64,000 bases of DNA, taken from the NCBI GenBank assembly GCA_022841205.1, contig JALHCK010000012.1, forward strand, positions 31,106 through 95,105, in the 5' to 3' direction. The position numbers and the translations under genes are program-made. This stretch comes from Methanomicrobiales archaeon. Its GTDB lineage: Archaea > Halobacteriota > Methanomicrobia > Methanomicrobiales > Methanospirillaceae. The notes below the pieces were generated by a model. That model ran no database searches. It saw nothing but the letters and a program-made list of their open reading frames with translations, and was not told where the DNA came from. Positions 45,169 to 54,987 of this stretch are shown here, piece after piece; positions within the stretch are counted from its first letter, which is position 1; every line of letters begins with the position of its first letter.

Positions 45169-46491
45169 TCAGATCAACCCTTTCCCAATCCCCAAATACA
45201 CAATCCCCTCTCCCCCCGCAAACAAATTCTTCCCATCGACGACCACCGGCGAGGCCATGAGCCCCTTCATCGTCTCCACTGAGATCCCCCGGAATAGATC
45301 ATGGTCCACGAGGAAGACCGCACACTCCGCCCCGGAAAGTGATTCCTCGACGCTCCCGGCCGAGGCAAACACCCCGGTCTTCGTCACAAGCGAAGGGACG
45401 AACGGATCGTACACCCGCACCTCGGCTCCGAGATTGACCAGCTCCTCGATGATCTTGATCGCCGGCGACTCCCGGGGGTCGTTTATGTTCTTCTTGTAGG
45501 CGAGGCCCATGATGGTGATCTTCGCTCCGTAGAGGCGCTTGCCGACCTTTCGGAGACCCCGTTCGGCGAGGTTGATGACGTGCATCTTCATGAACTCGTT
45601 GATCTCGCCGGAGGTCTCGATGAAGCGGGGGATGAAGCCGTACTTCTTCGCCCGGTAGGACATGTAGTAGGGGTCGAGCGGGATGCAATGACCGCCGATG
45701 CCCGGGCCGGGATAGAACGGCATGAACCCGTAAGGTTTGGTGGCTGCGGCGTCGATCACCTCCCAGGTATCGATGCCCATCCGCTCGAAGATGAGAGCCA
45801 TCTCATTGACGAGAGCGATGTTCACGTTCCGAAAGATATTCTCGACCATCTTCACGGCCTCTGCCGTGCGGGCATCACGAACCGGAACGATCCTCTCCAT
45901 GACGCTCCCGTAGAGGGCGCCGGCGACCTCAGTGCATTCGGCGTTGATGCCGCCGACGACGGTCGGCAATTTGTCGATGGGGAAATTCTTGTTACCGGGG
46001 TCTACCCGCTCGGGCGAGTAGGCGACGCCAAAATCGCTGCCGGCGACGAGCCCGGTCTCTTCCAGGATCGGGACCACCACCTCATCGGTCGTTCCGGGGT
46101 AGGTGGTGCTCTCGAGGATCACAAACTGACCGGGATGAAGGATGGTCTTGATGGTAGTGCAGGCGCTCTTGATGTAACTCAGATCAGGGATCTTGTCTTC
46201 AGAGAGGGGGGTCGGGACACAGATGATAAGGATATCGCACCGGCGGAGGTCTTCAGGATCTGATGTCGGTAAGAAAGTTCGCCCGAGATACCGGGATATC
46301 TCATCATCCGTAACATCCTGGATGTGGGACTTCCCCGCCCGGAGATGCTCGACAGTATCTGAGCAGACGTCGTAGCCGAAGACGGTGAACTTCTTCGCAA
46401 AGGCCATCGCGAGCGGGAGGCCGACGTATCCCTGGCCGATGATTCCGATTTCTGCGTTCTGGTCTCTGATTTTAGATAGTAGGTTCTGCAT
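45169..46491 (-). CDS. UDP-sugar (N-acetylglucosamine/mannosamine) 6-dehydrogenase
   Basis: A 440-residue nucleotide-sugar dehydrogenase of the WbpA/WecC type. It has the Rossmann GQGYVGLPLAMAF (19-31), the LESTTYPGTT region, the catalytic Cys in PGPGIGGHCIPLDPYY, and the C-terminal NDPRESPAIKIIEEL. It oxidises C6 of UDP-GlcNAc or UDP-ManNAc to the uronic acid used in the glycan. The two decayed dehydrogenase fragments at 30.6 and 32.9 kb resemble its N-terminus. Confidence 0.92.
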   Translation of the reverse strand: MQNLLSKIRDQNAEIGIIGQGYVGLPLAMAFAKKFTVFGYDVCSDTVEHLRAGKSHIQDVTDDEISRYLGRTFLPTSDPEDLRRCDILIICVPTPLSEDKIPDLSYIKSACTTIKTILHPGQFVILESTTYPGTTDEVVVPILEETGLVAGSDFGVAYSPERVDPGNKNFPIDKLPTVVGGINAECTEVAGALYGSVMERIVPVRDARTAEAVKMVENIFRNVNIALVNEMALIFERMGIDTWEVIDAAATKPYGFMPFYPGPGIGGHCIPLDPYYMSYRAKKYGFIPRFIETSGEINEFMKMHVINLAERGLRKVGKRLYGAKITIMGLAYKKNINDPRESPAIKIIEELVNLGAEVRVYDPFVPSLVTKTGVFASAGSVEESLSGAECAVFLVDHDLFRGISVETMKGLMASPVVVDGKNLFAGGEGIVYLGIGKGLI

Positions 46492-46509
46492 TGCTTCCTC
46501 CGCGTAGTG

Positions 46510-47595
46510 TTAATGGCATCCAAACTGCTGTTGTATGTCCGGACGGCTTTTCATCAGGCTGACGCTCTCAGGATAATCCTCAACGAACCAGACCATGAAG
46601 GCGGTTACATCAATCTTGTCCTGCACGAGCGCCTTCGCTTTCTCTTTTCCCTCTTCCCTCAGATCCGGATTCTGCAACAACCTTCTTGCTTCAGCAAGCA
46701 CGGTCTCGTCAGTGCAGTCTCTGCCGGAGAAATCAGAAACGAGATGGTATTTCTCATCTTCCTCGGCGATATAACCTAACGGGAGGGTATTAACATAGAT
46801 TGCATGAGTACCGAGCACTGCACATTCTGATGCTGTAGTGGAACCCTCCCCCACATACAACGTCGCGTAATACAGCAGATCATGCAACTTCTCCGGCGAA
46901 ACCCGGATCTGGTACGCCTGCAACTCCTCCGGTAGCGCCCCCTCCGAGGTGATCAGAACCCGGCCATACTCCTCCAGCGCCTTCACGAGCCCGACCTTAT
47001 CGCGAATGCCGTGCTGGCCGACGTCGTGGCTCGCCTGCCAGGAAACGAAGCGAACGACGATGAAGGGATCGCCCTCGGTGAGGCCAAGTTCGGTGAGGAC
47101 GGTGGGGTTTGGGGTGAAGCGGTCTGGGTGGAGGTAGGCGAGTTCGTGGTAGCCGTTGTAGCGGATCTGCTTTGGGCCGATGTCGCCGCGGTAGCAGGAG
47201 GGAGTGCAGACTGACGCAGCGAAAGGCAAGTATAACCGGATCTGTTCTGTAGCATGCTCCGTATCTTCAAAACTGATACAGGGTTTTTTGAGCAGTAATG
47301 AGGCGTGAGCAGCACGAATTGATCCAATCCCAACTGAAATGTCGGGATTCATTTTCTTGAGCACATTGTACATCCTTAAATCCAGGAGAGGGAGATTCAC
47401 CAATTTTTTTAATAGCGAGTCCCCATAGCATCCCAGCGGGATATACGTAAAACCGTATTTTTGCAGCAGGGTATATGCCAGATCCTTCTGGCTGGCAGTA
47501 ATAACTACTTGGTGCCCCCGCTCTTCCATCTCTCGGATGAAATTCTTGAAGAAGTGGACATGGGCCGGATGATTGATATCAACAACGATCTTCAT
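46510..47595 (-). CDS. DUF354-family GT-B-like protein
   Basis: A 361-residue protein of the DUF354 family with a GT-B-like fold. MKIVVDINHPAHVHFFKNFI opens the chain; YVGEGSTTASECAVLGTHAIYVN is the conserved C-terminal loop, a glycosyltransferase-like donor site. Its precise reaction is unknown. It overlaps the stop of the upstream decarboxylase-like gene by 4 bases and lies inside the polysaccharide operon, so a glycan role is likely. Confidence 0.85.
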   Translation of the reverse strand: MKIVVDINHPAHVHFFKNFIREMEERGHQVVITASQKDLAYTLLQKYGFTYIPLGCYGDSLLKKLVNLPLLDLRMYNVLKKMNPDISVGIGSIRAAHASLLLKKPCISFEDTEHATEQIRLYLPFAASVCTPSCYRGDIGPKQIRYNGYHELAYLHPDRFTPNPTVLTELGLTEGDPFIVVRFVSWQASHDVGQHGIRDKVGLVKALEEYGRVLITSEGALPEELQAYQIRVSPEKLHDLLYYATLYVGEGSTTASECAVLGTHAIYVNTLPLGYIAEEDEKYHLVSDFSGRDCTDETVLAEARRLLQNPDLREEGKEKAKALVQDKIDVTAFMVWFVEDYPESVSLMKSRPDIQQQFGCH

Positions 47596-48422
47596 CTCGG
47601 GTCACCATCCCGGCCGACCATTCTTGCTAAAATGATCTTTCCGGCCATTACAGCGTCGCCTTCTTTCACCAGAATCTCAACCTCGATCGAGGGTATGATA
47701 ACATCCACCTGAGAGCCCCAGGTGATTTTTCCGATCCTCTGACCTCTGACGACAGGAGCCCCCACTCCTACAAAGGACAATATCTTGGAGATATAAGGAG
47801 TGCCCATCTCTGTTACGATGATCCTCTGAGCATCGCCCTCAAAAACTAACGTAGTCCTGGGATTTTCGATCTCTGACCTCCAGTCCTTGGGGGAAAGGGT
47901 CCGACCCGGAAAGGACCCGATTGAGGCAATTTTTCCATCTATGGGAGCCCGTGTAATATGTACGTCAAGAACGCTCATGCATATGCCAATGATATAACCA
48001 TCAGTCGTGTCCAGTGTCCCGTTTTTTGCAATTTCACTGATCTCAATATTTCTTTTCCCTTTTATCGCACAGGGCACCATCCCCGCCGCAACTTCACGGA
48101 CATAGATGATCTTCCCATCAGCAGGTGCAATGATGGCGTTGGGTGCATCTGGCGGTATCCGCTCAGGGTCGCGGAAGAATCGCCACATTAAAACGCCGAT
48201 CCCAAAAATAGGCAACCCTAAAAGGCTCAACACGTATGCAGTCGGATCAGAGAGGGAGAAATAGTGGTGCATCACCAGGTAGAAGATACCAGCTAGAATA
48301 CCGCTCAGTAGTCCAACCTTAATTGAGGGTATCAGGTCGAGGTTGCATAACCGGGGATGCGCACCGATAGCTGCGAAGCAAACGCCCAGAACTGCCAGCG
48401 TAAATATCCATTCTGCGTACAT
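47592..48422 (-). CDS. Phosphatidylserine decarboxylase-like (archaetidylserine) protein
   Basis: A 276-residue membrane protein. Two to three N-terminal hydrophobic segments are followed by the decarboxylase domain with APADGKIIYVRE, the VLDVHITRAPIDGK metal/substrate motif, and WGSQVD, where the Gly-Ser pair is the self-cleavage site making the pyruvoyl group. It would convert (archaetidyl/phosphatidyl)serine to the ethanolamine form. Its place inside the surface-glycan operon suggests that it makes a head group (phosphoethanolamine) for the glycan (inference). Confidence 0.85.
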   Translation of the reverse strand: MYAEWIFTLAVLGVCFAAIGAHPRLCNLDLIPSIKVGLLSGILAGIFYLVMHHYFSLSDPTAYVLSLLGLPIFGIGVLMWRFFRDPERIPPDAPNAIIAPADGKIIYVREVAAGMVPCAIKGKRNIEISEIAKNGTLDTTDGYIIGICMSVLDVHITRAPIDGKIASIGSFPGRTLSPKDWRSEIENPRTTLVFEGDAQRIIVTEMGTPYISKILSFVGVGAPVVRGQRIGKITWGSQVDVIIPSIEVEILVKEGDAVMAGKIILARMVGRDGDPR

Positions 48423-48425
48423 TTT

Positions 48426-49604
48426 TCACCGTCGATATAAATCCGGGACCATCGCTGTTTCTGCAAGAAACGGCAGGGGATCATCAGAAGATAATGAACC
48501 AAAGATCTTATTCCCCCGCAACGTAGCGATATACTGGCGTAGCGTCATATTTCTCAAGAGCATTTCCTTTATAGAGATGTAGAAATCAGTATATTCATCG
48601 ATCCATTTGCCGCCGCTCGTCTTTTTGGAAGAGTCAAGATCTTCGGAGTATCTCTCTCCGTTCGTATCGCAGTATAAGAGATATGGTAGATTCAACCCAG
48701 AGAGCAATGCAATTGAATGCCATTTCCAGGTCCTGGGATTGATCTCCAGTAGTTTGAATACTCCATCTCGGGTATCATACTTGAATTCCACCTCCGATAA
48801 TCCATAATACCCAAGTGCATCGAGAAGTTTAAGGCTCAGGGAGCGAACCTCGGTTACATCGACCAGTTCCACAAAAGTACTGGCCTTGCCAAAGTCCATA
48901 GGAATCTGGCGCGACCTCCGGCCCGCCACAGATGCGATTATGTTCCCATCTTTGAAAAAAGAGCCACAGGAGTAGAGGTTCTCAGGCGAGCCCGGGATAA
49001 CCTCCTGAATGATTATCTCAGAGGGAGGGATGATCTTCGCTACATGCTGGTACTGTTCTTCCAGTTCTTCTCTGGAGTGTATGACGATTGCTTTACACCG
49101 AGTCTGAGCGTAAAATGTGTGCATCACAGCGGGCTTTATGATGACAGGGTATCGGAGTCGATCACCAATCGCCCTGACATCTGAAATACTCTCCGGGAAG
49201 TGGGATTCCGGTATCGGTATGCCGATCTCTTCCGCCACCGCGTATGTCAACCTTTTATTGTAACACTGCTCCACGACATCCCACGCGGGTGTCCAAATTT
49301 TATAATAATCACTGAGTTTTTCTTTATTCCTGGAAAGATACGCAACTGTCTGGTCGTCAGTGGGGAAGAGGAGCCAATCATGAAAGTTATGCTGGAAACT
49401 CTTCTCTTTCAAAAATTCACAGAATTTTTGCTCCGACTCGAAGATATCGCCAGGCATCCTGATGAATTTGGAGCAGTACTTGGAGAATCGGGCAATATTG
49501 TAGCCAGTAGTATCCATGAGTACAACAGGGATCCCCTTATAACCCAGCATCCGAACGATCCCGAGCCCCTGCACGTGCCCGCCGATAACCACGGCACCCT
49601 TCAC
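48426..49604 (-). CDS. ATP-grasp ligase
   Basis: A 392-residue ATP-grasp enzyme with an N-terminal pre-ATP domain (MKGAVVIGGHVQGLGIVRML), the central nucleotide fold (YPVIIKPAVMH) and the magnesium-binding LLEINPRTWKWHS. ATP-grasp carboxylate-amine ligases of such loci attach amino acids or other amines to sugar carboxyls. The substrate is unknown. Its start overlaps the upstream deacetylase gene and a 3-base gap leads to the decarboxylase-like gene. Confidence 0.87.
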   Translation of the reverse strand: MKGAVVIGGHVQGLGIVRMLGYKGIPVVLMDTTGYNIARFSKYCSKFIRMPGDIFESEQKFCEFLKEKSFQHNFHDWLLFPTDDQTVAYLSRNKEKLSDYYKIWTPAWDVVEQCYNKRLTYAVAEEIGIPIPESHFPESISDVRAIGDRLRYPVIIKPAVMHTFYAQTRCKAIVIHSREELEEQYQHVAKIIPPSEIIIQEVIPGSPENLYSCGSFFKDGNIIASVAGRRSRQIPMDFGKASTFVELVDVTEVRSLSLKLLDALGYYGLSEVEFKYDTRDGVFKLLEINPRTWKWHSIALLSGLNLPYLLYCDTNGERYSEDLDSSKKTSGGKWIDEYTDFYISIKEMLLRNMTLRQYIATLRGNKIFGSLSSDDPLPFLAETAMVPDLYRR

Positions 49605-50362
49605 GCTCTCATCACCTGAAGAACTCTTTTCCCTATATTCACCGTAAAATCAGTGAGAGAGCTGATAGCCCACTCCCCCTCCCCAACAGCCCACCGCTCC
49701 GGGTGCACCGTCAGATAGAGTCCTTCAACCCCTGAAGACTCAACCCAGCGGACAAGCTCATCCGTCGTCTCCACCGGAGCCACCCCGGCGCCCGGCATCG
49801 CGTCCCGGATCGAGTGTTTCCCGCCCCAGTTCCGGCCGGTATCGGTGAGGTACAAAAGATCCCCGCCGGCCATCGAGAGGTAGGCCTCCCCCAAAACCCC
49901 GTAATCCCGGAAGTCATACTCCTTCCAGAGGTCGCGGTTATCATAGCGAGAGAGGGGGCTCCCGTGCATGCAGACCGTCCGGACGTCGCAGATCTCGCGG
50001 AACTCCGCAAGTTCCCGATCAAAAAGCCCGATCGCCTTCGTGTAATCGCCCCTGGCCTTCGCGAGCACCTCGTAGTGGTAGCCGACCTCGTGGCCGAGGG
50101 CCTGCACCCGCCCGATCACCTCGGGAACGAAGGTCGCAGGGTGCCGGAAGTAGTAGGTCGAATGGATTCCGAGATCTGATTCAAGCCCGGCCATCGCAAG
50201 AGCGTTCTCAGGCTTTCGGTCGACATCGTGGCGGAGGACCACCGTCCGTCCGGCAGGAGGAGCGGTAAGATACTCGTAGACCGTCGCCGGCACATACCCG
50301 GCAGCAAGGAGCGCCCGGCAGAGCTCCTCGTATTTCGCCATCGTGAAGTCCCGCACCCTCAA
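49601..50362 (-). CDS. Polysaccharide deacetylase-like protein
   Basis: A 253-residue NodB/carbohydrate-esterase-4-like protein: VVLRHDVDRKPENAL carries the metal-binding HDVD motif, HEVGYHYEV a second His region and LYLTVHPERW the last. It may remove acetyl groups from an amino sugar in the glycan, in the cytoplasm since no signal peptide is seen. It overlaps the ATP-grasp start by four bases. Start ATG at 50362; MAKYEE seven codons later is an alternative. Confidence 0.82.
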   Translation of the reverse strand: MRVRDFTMAKYEELCRALLAAGYVPATVYEYLTAPPAGRTVVLRHDVDRKPENALAMAGLESDLGIHSTYYFRHPATFVPEVIGRVQALGHEVGYHYEVLAKARGDYTKAIGLFDRELAEFREICDVRTVCMHGSPLSRYDNRDLWKEYDFRDYGVLGEAYLSMAGGDLLYLTDTGRNWGGKHSIRDAMPGAGVAPVETTDELVRWVESSGVEGLYLTVHPERWAVGEGEWAISSLTDFTVNIGKRVLQVMRA

Positions 50363-50458
50363 CGGCTCACCCCTGCCCCCACATCAACCAGCATCGCAAA
50401 AAAGGGGTACTGAAACCCGGGCACAAACATCGGTGTCCTGCACCCTGCAGGGAAAACC

Positions 50459-51733
50459 CTACAGGTACCACCCTCCGCTCCCCCCGTTCTTCTCCTGCTG
50501 CATGTCAAACATCATCGCGAACAGTATGAACTGCCCCCCGATCCCGAACAGGATCATCGACGCAATCGCCGGGATAAAGATCGGGTGTCCCAGCACAAAC
50601 TTGTAATACAGTGAATACGCCCCGCCAAACAGGGAAACAATCGTCAGGCCCGCTCCCATGATATAGTAAAACACCAGCGGGTGGAAACTGAGCACGACAT
50701 ACTTCATCTTCAGGCGCCAGAGGAAGTCCCGCAGGAGCAGCCGGGAGACCTTGAAGATATACGAACTGTACTTGATCCCCGACTTCTCTCTCCCGTACTT
50801 GGCAGGGTGGGGGATGTTGCACATGCGAAAACCGCAGACGTTGAGCCGGACCATGAGGTCGTTGCAGTAGCCGTAGCGGGGATAGATGTGATCAAGCCCG
50901 ATCCGTTCGAGTGCCCGGGCAGAGATGGCAGTGTAGCCGTTCTGTGGGTCCATCATCTGCCAGTAACCCGAGGCGATCTTGGTGAGAAGGGTGAGGACGG
51001 CATTGCCGACAAAGCGCCAGGTGCTCATGCCTTTGCGGTATTCCGGGGAGAGGAGGCGGTTGCCAACAGCATAATCGCACTTGCCATCGATGATGGGGTC
51101 GAGTAGATCGGGGAGAACCTCGGGGTCCATCTGGTTGTCGCCGGCCATGACCGCCGCGATACCCATGCCGTCAGCAAGGGCAGCCTTGTATCCTGTGACA
51201 ATGCTTGCGCCAACACCCCTGTTGACATCGTGGCGGATGGAAACGATCCGCGGGTCGCGGATGGCGGCCTTCCGGATATTCTTCCAGGTGGCGTCCCTGG
51301 AACAGTCGTCGATGACGTAGATCTTTTCAACAAAATCCGGGACGTTGGTGAGGGTCTCTTCGATCAGGAGCTCCTCGTTGTAGGCAGGGACAACAACGGC
51401 AATGCGGTGACCGCGGTAGAGGGGTTTTTCCTGCTCACTGGCACCAGCCGCGGACAGGGGGGGTTTTGGCCCGGAAATAAATTGGCTTCCAGGTCTGGCT
51501 CGTTCTTTTGACGGGAGAATGAGGGGCTGTGGGGATGCAGACCGCGGCGGAGTTGTGAGGGGGGAGTTCACCACCCCTTTCGCGGAGTCCGCGTTGAGGA
51601 GATCTTCGAAGGCAGAGTAGCGTTCGATCATGAAGGTCGCTTCGTGGGAGTCGAACCGGGTGTGAGGACAGGGGAACGGTTCAGCTCCGGATTCAGCCGG
51701 TTCTCCCTTTAAATAGTGATCTATCAGGAACAT
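50459..51733 (-). CDS. DPM1-like GT2 glycosyltransferase with C-terminal membrane helices
   Basis: A 424-residue protein. The GT2 domain (about 110-330) has RIAVVVPAYNEELLIEETLT, VIDDCSRD, VGASIVTGYK and VMAGDNQMDPEVL (metal-binding). Two hydrophobic segments follow near the end. It resembles dolichyl-phosphate sugar synthases, which load a sugar onto a lipid carrier to start a glycan. Residues 1-105 are an extra, low-complexity Pro/Ser-rich extension; a start at residue 35 (MIERYSAFED) is possible. First gene of the minus-strand operon. Confidence 0.85.
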   Translation of the reverse strand: MFLIDHYLKGEPAESGAEPFPCPHTRFDSHEATFMIERYSAFEDLLNADSAKGVVNSPLTTPPRSASPQPLILPSKERARPGSQFISGPKPPLSAAGASEQEKPLYRGHRIAVVVPAYNEELLIEETLTNVPDFVEKIYVIDDCSRDATWKNIRKAAIRDPRIVSIRHDVNRGVGASIVTGYKAALADGMGIAAVMAGDNQMDPEVLPDLLDPIIDGKCDYAVGNRLLSPEYRKGMSTWRFVGNAVLTLLTKIASGYWQMMDPQNGYTAISARALERIGLDHIYPRYGYCNDLMVRLNVCGFRMCNIPHPAKYGREKSGIKYSSYIFKVSRLLLRDFLWRLKMKYVVLSFHPLVFYYIMGAGLTIVSLFGGAYSLYYKFVLGHPIFIPAIASMILFGIGGQFILFAMMFDMQQEKNGGSGGWYL

Positions 51734-52152
51734 GATGGAAGCTGTATCGGCTCCACCCTCCTGGGACCGGTTTGGTAAGGGTGGTGGGAGCCTGCCTGGC
51801 TCCTGTTCCTGGTCGATATGTGGTATAGTGTTTCCTCCTTTTTACGACCAGCCGGGCGATGGAAAGGTGATCCGGCTATTTATCTGATGAAAGCAGTTTT
51901 GATCCGTTACATAAAAATGTTTCCCTGACAATAAAATCCAGTGAAATTTAATCGATGAATATTAATCGATGCGATTTGCAGTTGTCCGCGTTGTCCGCGG
52001 GGGGTATTATCGATGATGGACCGACGGAAACTGGATCCTTTTTTACGTTCCCTGGTTCCCTGCCGGCACGGTCATTGTGAAACAATAGAAAAGCCAGGAA
52101 ACCAGTGAAAACCGGGATCGCGCAATTACATGAGACACAGGCACACTAAAAT
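51734..52152. other. Intergenic region upstream of the polysaccharide operon
   Basis: No gene is supported. It is AT-rich around 51880-52010, with possible TATA boxes for the minus-strand operon. A repeated ATTAATCGATG-like motif occurs near 51948-51970. Confidence 0.45.
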
Positions 52153-52173
52153 GAAAATGCCGGGGGCATTTTC
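52153..52173 (-). terminator. Hairpin terminator after the PEGA gene
   Basis: GAAAATGCC, loop GGG, GGCATTTTC: a perfect nine-base stem with AT-rich flanks (AAATT, ATTTTAG on the minus strand). It starts 12 bases past the PEGA gene's stop. Confidence 0.65.
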
Positions 52174-52184
52174 AAATTAAAAAG

Positions 52185-53525
52185 TTATCGTTTCCTCAGC
52201 ACGAGGAGTGCGCCGATAATCCCAACAACCACCAGCACCGCTGGCAGCGAGGCCTGGGTCGGCTGGGTAGGCGCAACCGGGGTCATGGTCGCCGAGACCG
52301 GCGTGTTCTGGTTTGCCTGGACCGCGATGTTAGCCTGCCAGTCGCTGTAGCCCGGGTTCCTGAGCGTCACGATGTGGCTTCCGGGAGAGACCGACTGGAG
52401 CGTCACCGGAGTGATACCCATGTAGACACCGTCCAGGAAGACCTGGGCACCGGATGGCGAGGAGCTGACCGACACCGTCCCGGTGCCGGGTGCCGTGGTC
52501 GGGGTCGGGGTGACAACGTGCAGGGTCTGGGTGACCGTGGTGGTCGCCCCGCTGGTCACCTGCACGTTGCCCACCCAGTCGGCAAAGCCGGCAAGGGAGA
52601 GCCGGACCTGGTGGGTGCCGGGCATCAGGCCCGAGGCGAGCGCCGGGGTGATGCCGTAGTAGACGCCATCTGCAAAAGCACTTGCCCCCTGCGGGGTGGT
52701 CACCATGTAGATCGACCCGGTTCCGGGGCTCAGGGGAGAGAGGGTAGCGGTAACCCTGGAGGTGCTGCCAGCCGAAACGGATACCGTGCTCGTCCAGCTG
52801 CTATAGCCGGACTTGCTCAACGCGAGCTGGTGGGAGCCGGGGGGAATGTTGGTGAATGTGCAGGGAGTCGTCTGGCTGTAGTGGTTGTCAAGGGTTGCCG
52901 AGGCGCCCGAGGGATTTGACTCCACGTACACCGACCCGTACTGCTGGATCCGGGTGAGGTATGCGTTCACCGGGATGGTCTGGCCATCGGCCGGGTTGCC
53001 GGAAAGACTGGTGGACCAGTCCTCGTAGCCTGAAAGCGAGAGGGAAACGGTGTGGCCGGGAGTCCCGGTCGATGCGACCTCTACGGTCACCGGTGTATGT
53101 CCCTTGTAGTATCCGTCAAAGTACACGCTCGCCCCGGAGGGGACCGATGAGATGGCGTAGTAACCCTTACCTCCGCCGATCAGGGTGGTCGGCGGGGTGA
53201 CCGGGATGAAGACCAGGTCATAGCTGAGGTGCACGGTCTCCCCCTCAAAGGGGTTGCCGTTGTAGGAGGCCTCGTAGTCGTAGTACCCGGGCTTGGTCAG
53301 CCGGATAGAGTGAGAGGGGTTGCCTGTGACGGAGACTCCGAAAGTTACCGGGGTGGTCCCCCTGTAGGAATCATCGAAATACACGGAAGCCCCGGACGGA
53401 TCCGACCTGATCTCGAAGTAGCCGGTACCGCCGCCGAGGGCAGCTGTCGCGCAGGCGACCAGGGAAAGCCCGCAGACAAGGAGCAGCAGGATAGATCTGC
53501 TGCTTAAGAATGAACGGGTAATCAT
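52185..53525 (-). CDS. PEGA-repeat surface protein
   Basis: A 446-residue secreted protein. Signal peptide about 1-29 (FLSSRSILLLLVCGLSLVAC), then five PEGA repeats with the SxPSGASVYFDxxYxGxTPV pattern, about 70-80 residues each, and a C-terminal hydrophobic anchor (SLPAVLVVVGIIGALLVLRK). PEGA domains are beta-sandwich surface modules. Start ATG at 53525 with the signal peptide; the longer ORF upstream makes a cysteine-rich tail of no sense. A TATTT-poor promoter CTTTTATGC lies near 53558-53566. Confidence 0.85.
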   Translation of the reverse strand: MITRSFLSSRSILLLLVCGLSLVACATAALGGGTGYFEIRSDPSGASVYFDDSYRGTTPVTFGVSVTGNPSHSIRLTKPGYYDYEASYNGNPFEGETVHLSYDLVFIPVTPPTTLIGGGKGYYAISSVPSGASVYFDGYYKGHTPVTVEVASTGTPGHTVSLSLSGYEDWSTSLSGNPADGQTIPVNAYLTRIQQYGSVYVESNPSGASATLDNHYSQTTPCTFTNIPPGSHQLALSKSGYSSWTSTVSVSAGSTSRVTATLSPLSPGTGSIYMVTTPQGASAFADGVYYGITPALASGLMPGTHQVRLSLAGFADWVGNVQVTSGATTTVTQTLHVVTPTPTTAPGTGTVSVSSSPSGAQVFLDGVYMGITPVTLQSVSPGSHIVTLRNPGYSDWQANIAVQANQNTPVSATMTPVAPTQPTQASLPAVLVVVGIIGALLVLRKR

Positions 53526-53776
53526 TTTGACACCGTAAAGAAAGGGATTGCCGCAGAAGCATAAAAGGAATGCGGAACAAAATGCGCGGGGAACGGCCGG
53601 GAAGCAGCTCCCGGTCCCGTTGAGGGAAAATAACACCGGTTCCGAAGTAATACTGGCACCCATGATTCCCCGGGAATGGCCGGCAATCCCTTCGGTCATG
53701 ACCCGCAAAGCCAACCGTGCCTTACCTGACCCCCCTTTTTATCAGCACCACTCCGATGGACGGGTACTCGCAATTT

Positions 53777-54763
53777 TCATCCGCTTACGACCTGCGGCCG
53801 CACCGTGATCCACAGGTGCAGGTCACGGTAGCTGGCATCGATCCGTTCAGGCCCGGTCACCCCCGGGCCGGGCACAGTCCCGTTGAACAACAGGAACTGG
53901 AGCCGGTTGAACTCCTGGTCATCAACGGTGAAGTTGTATGAGAACTCCCGGGTCTCGTTATGGGAGATCGTCGCGGAAAACGAGTCGAGCGGCTGGTAAG
54001 CATCGATTCGTGACGTATTCGTGGAAGTATCGTAAGTCATGTTCAAAAGGACAGTCTCAACGGTATAGGTGATGCCCCGGTACTCGTGGTTGCCGATGCC
54101 GATTACCAGGGACTGCTCTTCACCGGCCGGAAACCGGGTCGGGTAACCGGTGGCCTTCCCGCCCGGGCCCAGGATATAGAACTCGGTGAACTTCTCTCCC
54201 TCTTTGGGCACCATGATGACGTATACCGTGGTCCCGATCGCAGCGACGATGGCCACGATAAGGATAACAGAGAGCGCCCGGTCCAGTCCGGACTGGCCGG
54301 GACAAAAGAGCCCGGACCGCACCCCCTCCGCCATGGCCCGGAACGGGACTGCGAACCGCTGGCCGGCAGGCAGCAGCGACCGGCGATACTGGGCGATGAC
54401 CAGCATGGCCGATGAAAAGATGACCAGGGAGACCACGATCGGGTCCAGGCGGATGCCCCACGGGGTGTAGTTGAGGGCAAGCCCGATCAGGGGGACAACG
54501 GCGATGGAGAGGCCAAAGGAGAGGGCAAGGCGCTCGATCCCGTCGAGATCCTCCTTTCCCGGGAAGAGGGCGGCGATCAGCAGGTAGCCCGGGAAAAAGA
54601 GGATCATGGGCAGTGCGAAGACCACCCGCAGGAACGACTGGTTCAGGACCGGGACGTAGACGAAGAGCACTGCTGCCGAAATAAAAAGGGCTGCGAGGAC
54701 GAGATCCCGCGACAGGTTCGCCGGGTCAAAGGAATCGAGGAGCTGGTCGGTGAGATCGGGCAT
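53777..54763 (-). CDS. DUF1616 membrane protein
   Basis: A 328-residue protein with four N-terminal membrane segments (about 25-165), a fifth (SVILIVAIVAAIGTTVYVIM) and an outside beta-rich domain with EFYILGPGGKATGYPTRF, the DUF1616 signature. These are surface proteins of archaea of unknown role; the family often lies near glycan genes. An AATATAAG TATA-like element lies close to the ATG at 54763 on the minus strand. Confidence 0.82.
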   Translation of the reverse strand: MPDLTDQLLDSFDPANLSRDLVLAALFISAAVLFVYVPVLNQSFLRVVFALPMILFFPGYLLIAALFPGKEDLDGIERLALSFGLSIAVVPLIGLALNYTPWGIRLDPIVVSLVIFSSAMLVIAQYRRSLLPAGQRFAVPFRAMAEGVRSGLFCPGQSGLDRALSVILIVAIVAAIGTTVYVIMVPKEGEKFTEFYILGPGGKATGYPTRFPAGEEQSLVIGIGNHEYRGITYTVETVLLNMTYDTSTNTSRIDAYQPLDSFSATISHNETREFSYNFTVDDQEFNRLQFLLFNGTVPGPGVTGPERIDASYRDLHLWITVRPQVVSG

Positions 54764-54987
54764 CGCGGACTTTTCTTATATTTCAACGGGACCATGAAAA
54801 ATGTTAAGTACGGGCCCCCCCAATCCCGGGGGTTCCCAGGGTACCTGTCAACGCGAGGCGTGCGGCTCCTGTACATCCGTCGGATGGGAGGGGAGACACG
54901 GCGCAGTTCTTCTGCCGGGACAGTATTACCCGTGAGGGACCGGATGTATCGGCAAGCATCCCGTAAAGTGATATAGGAAAACCCCCC

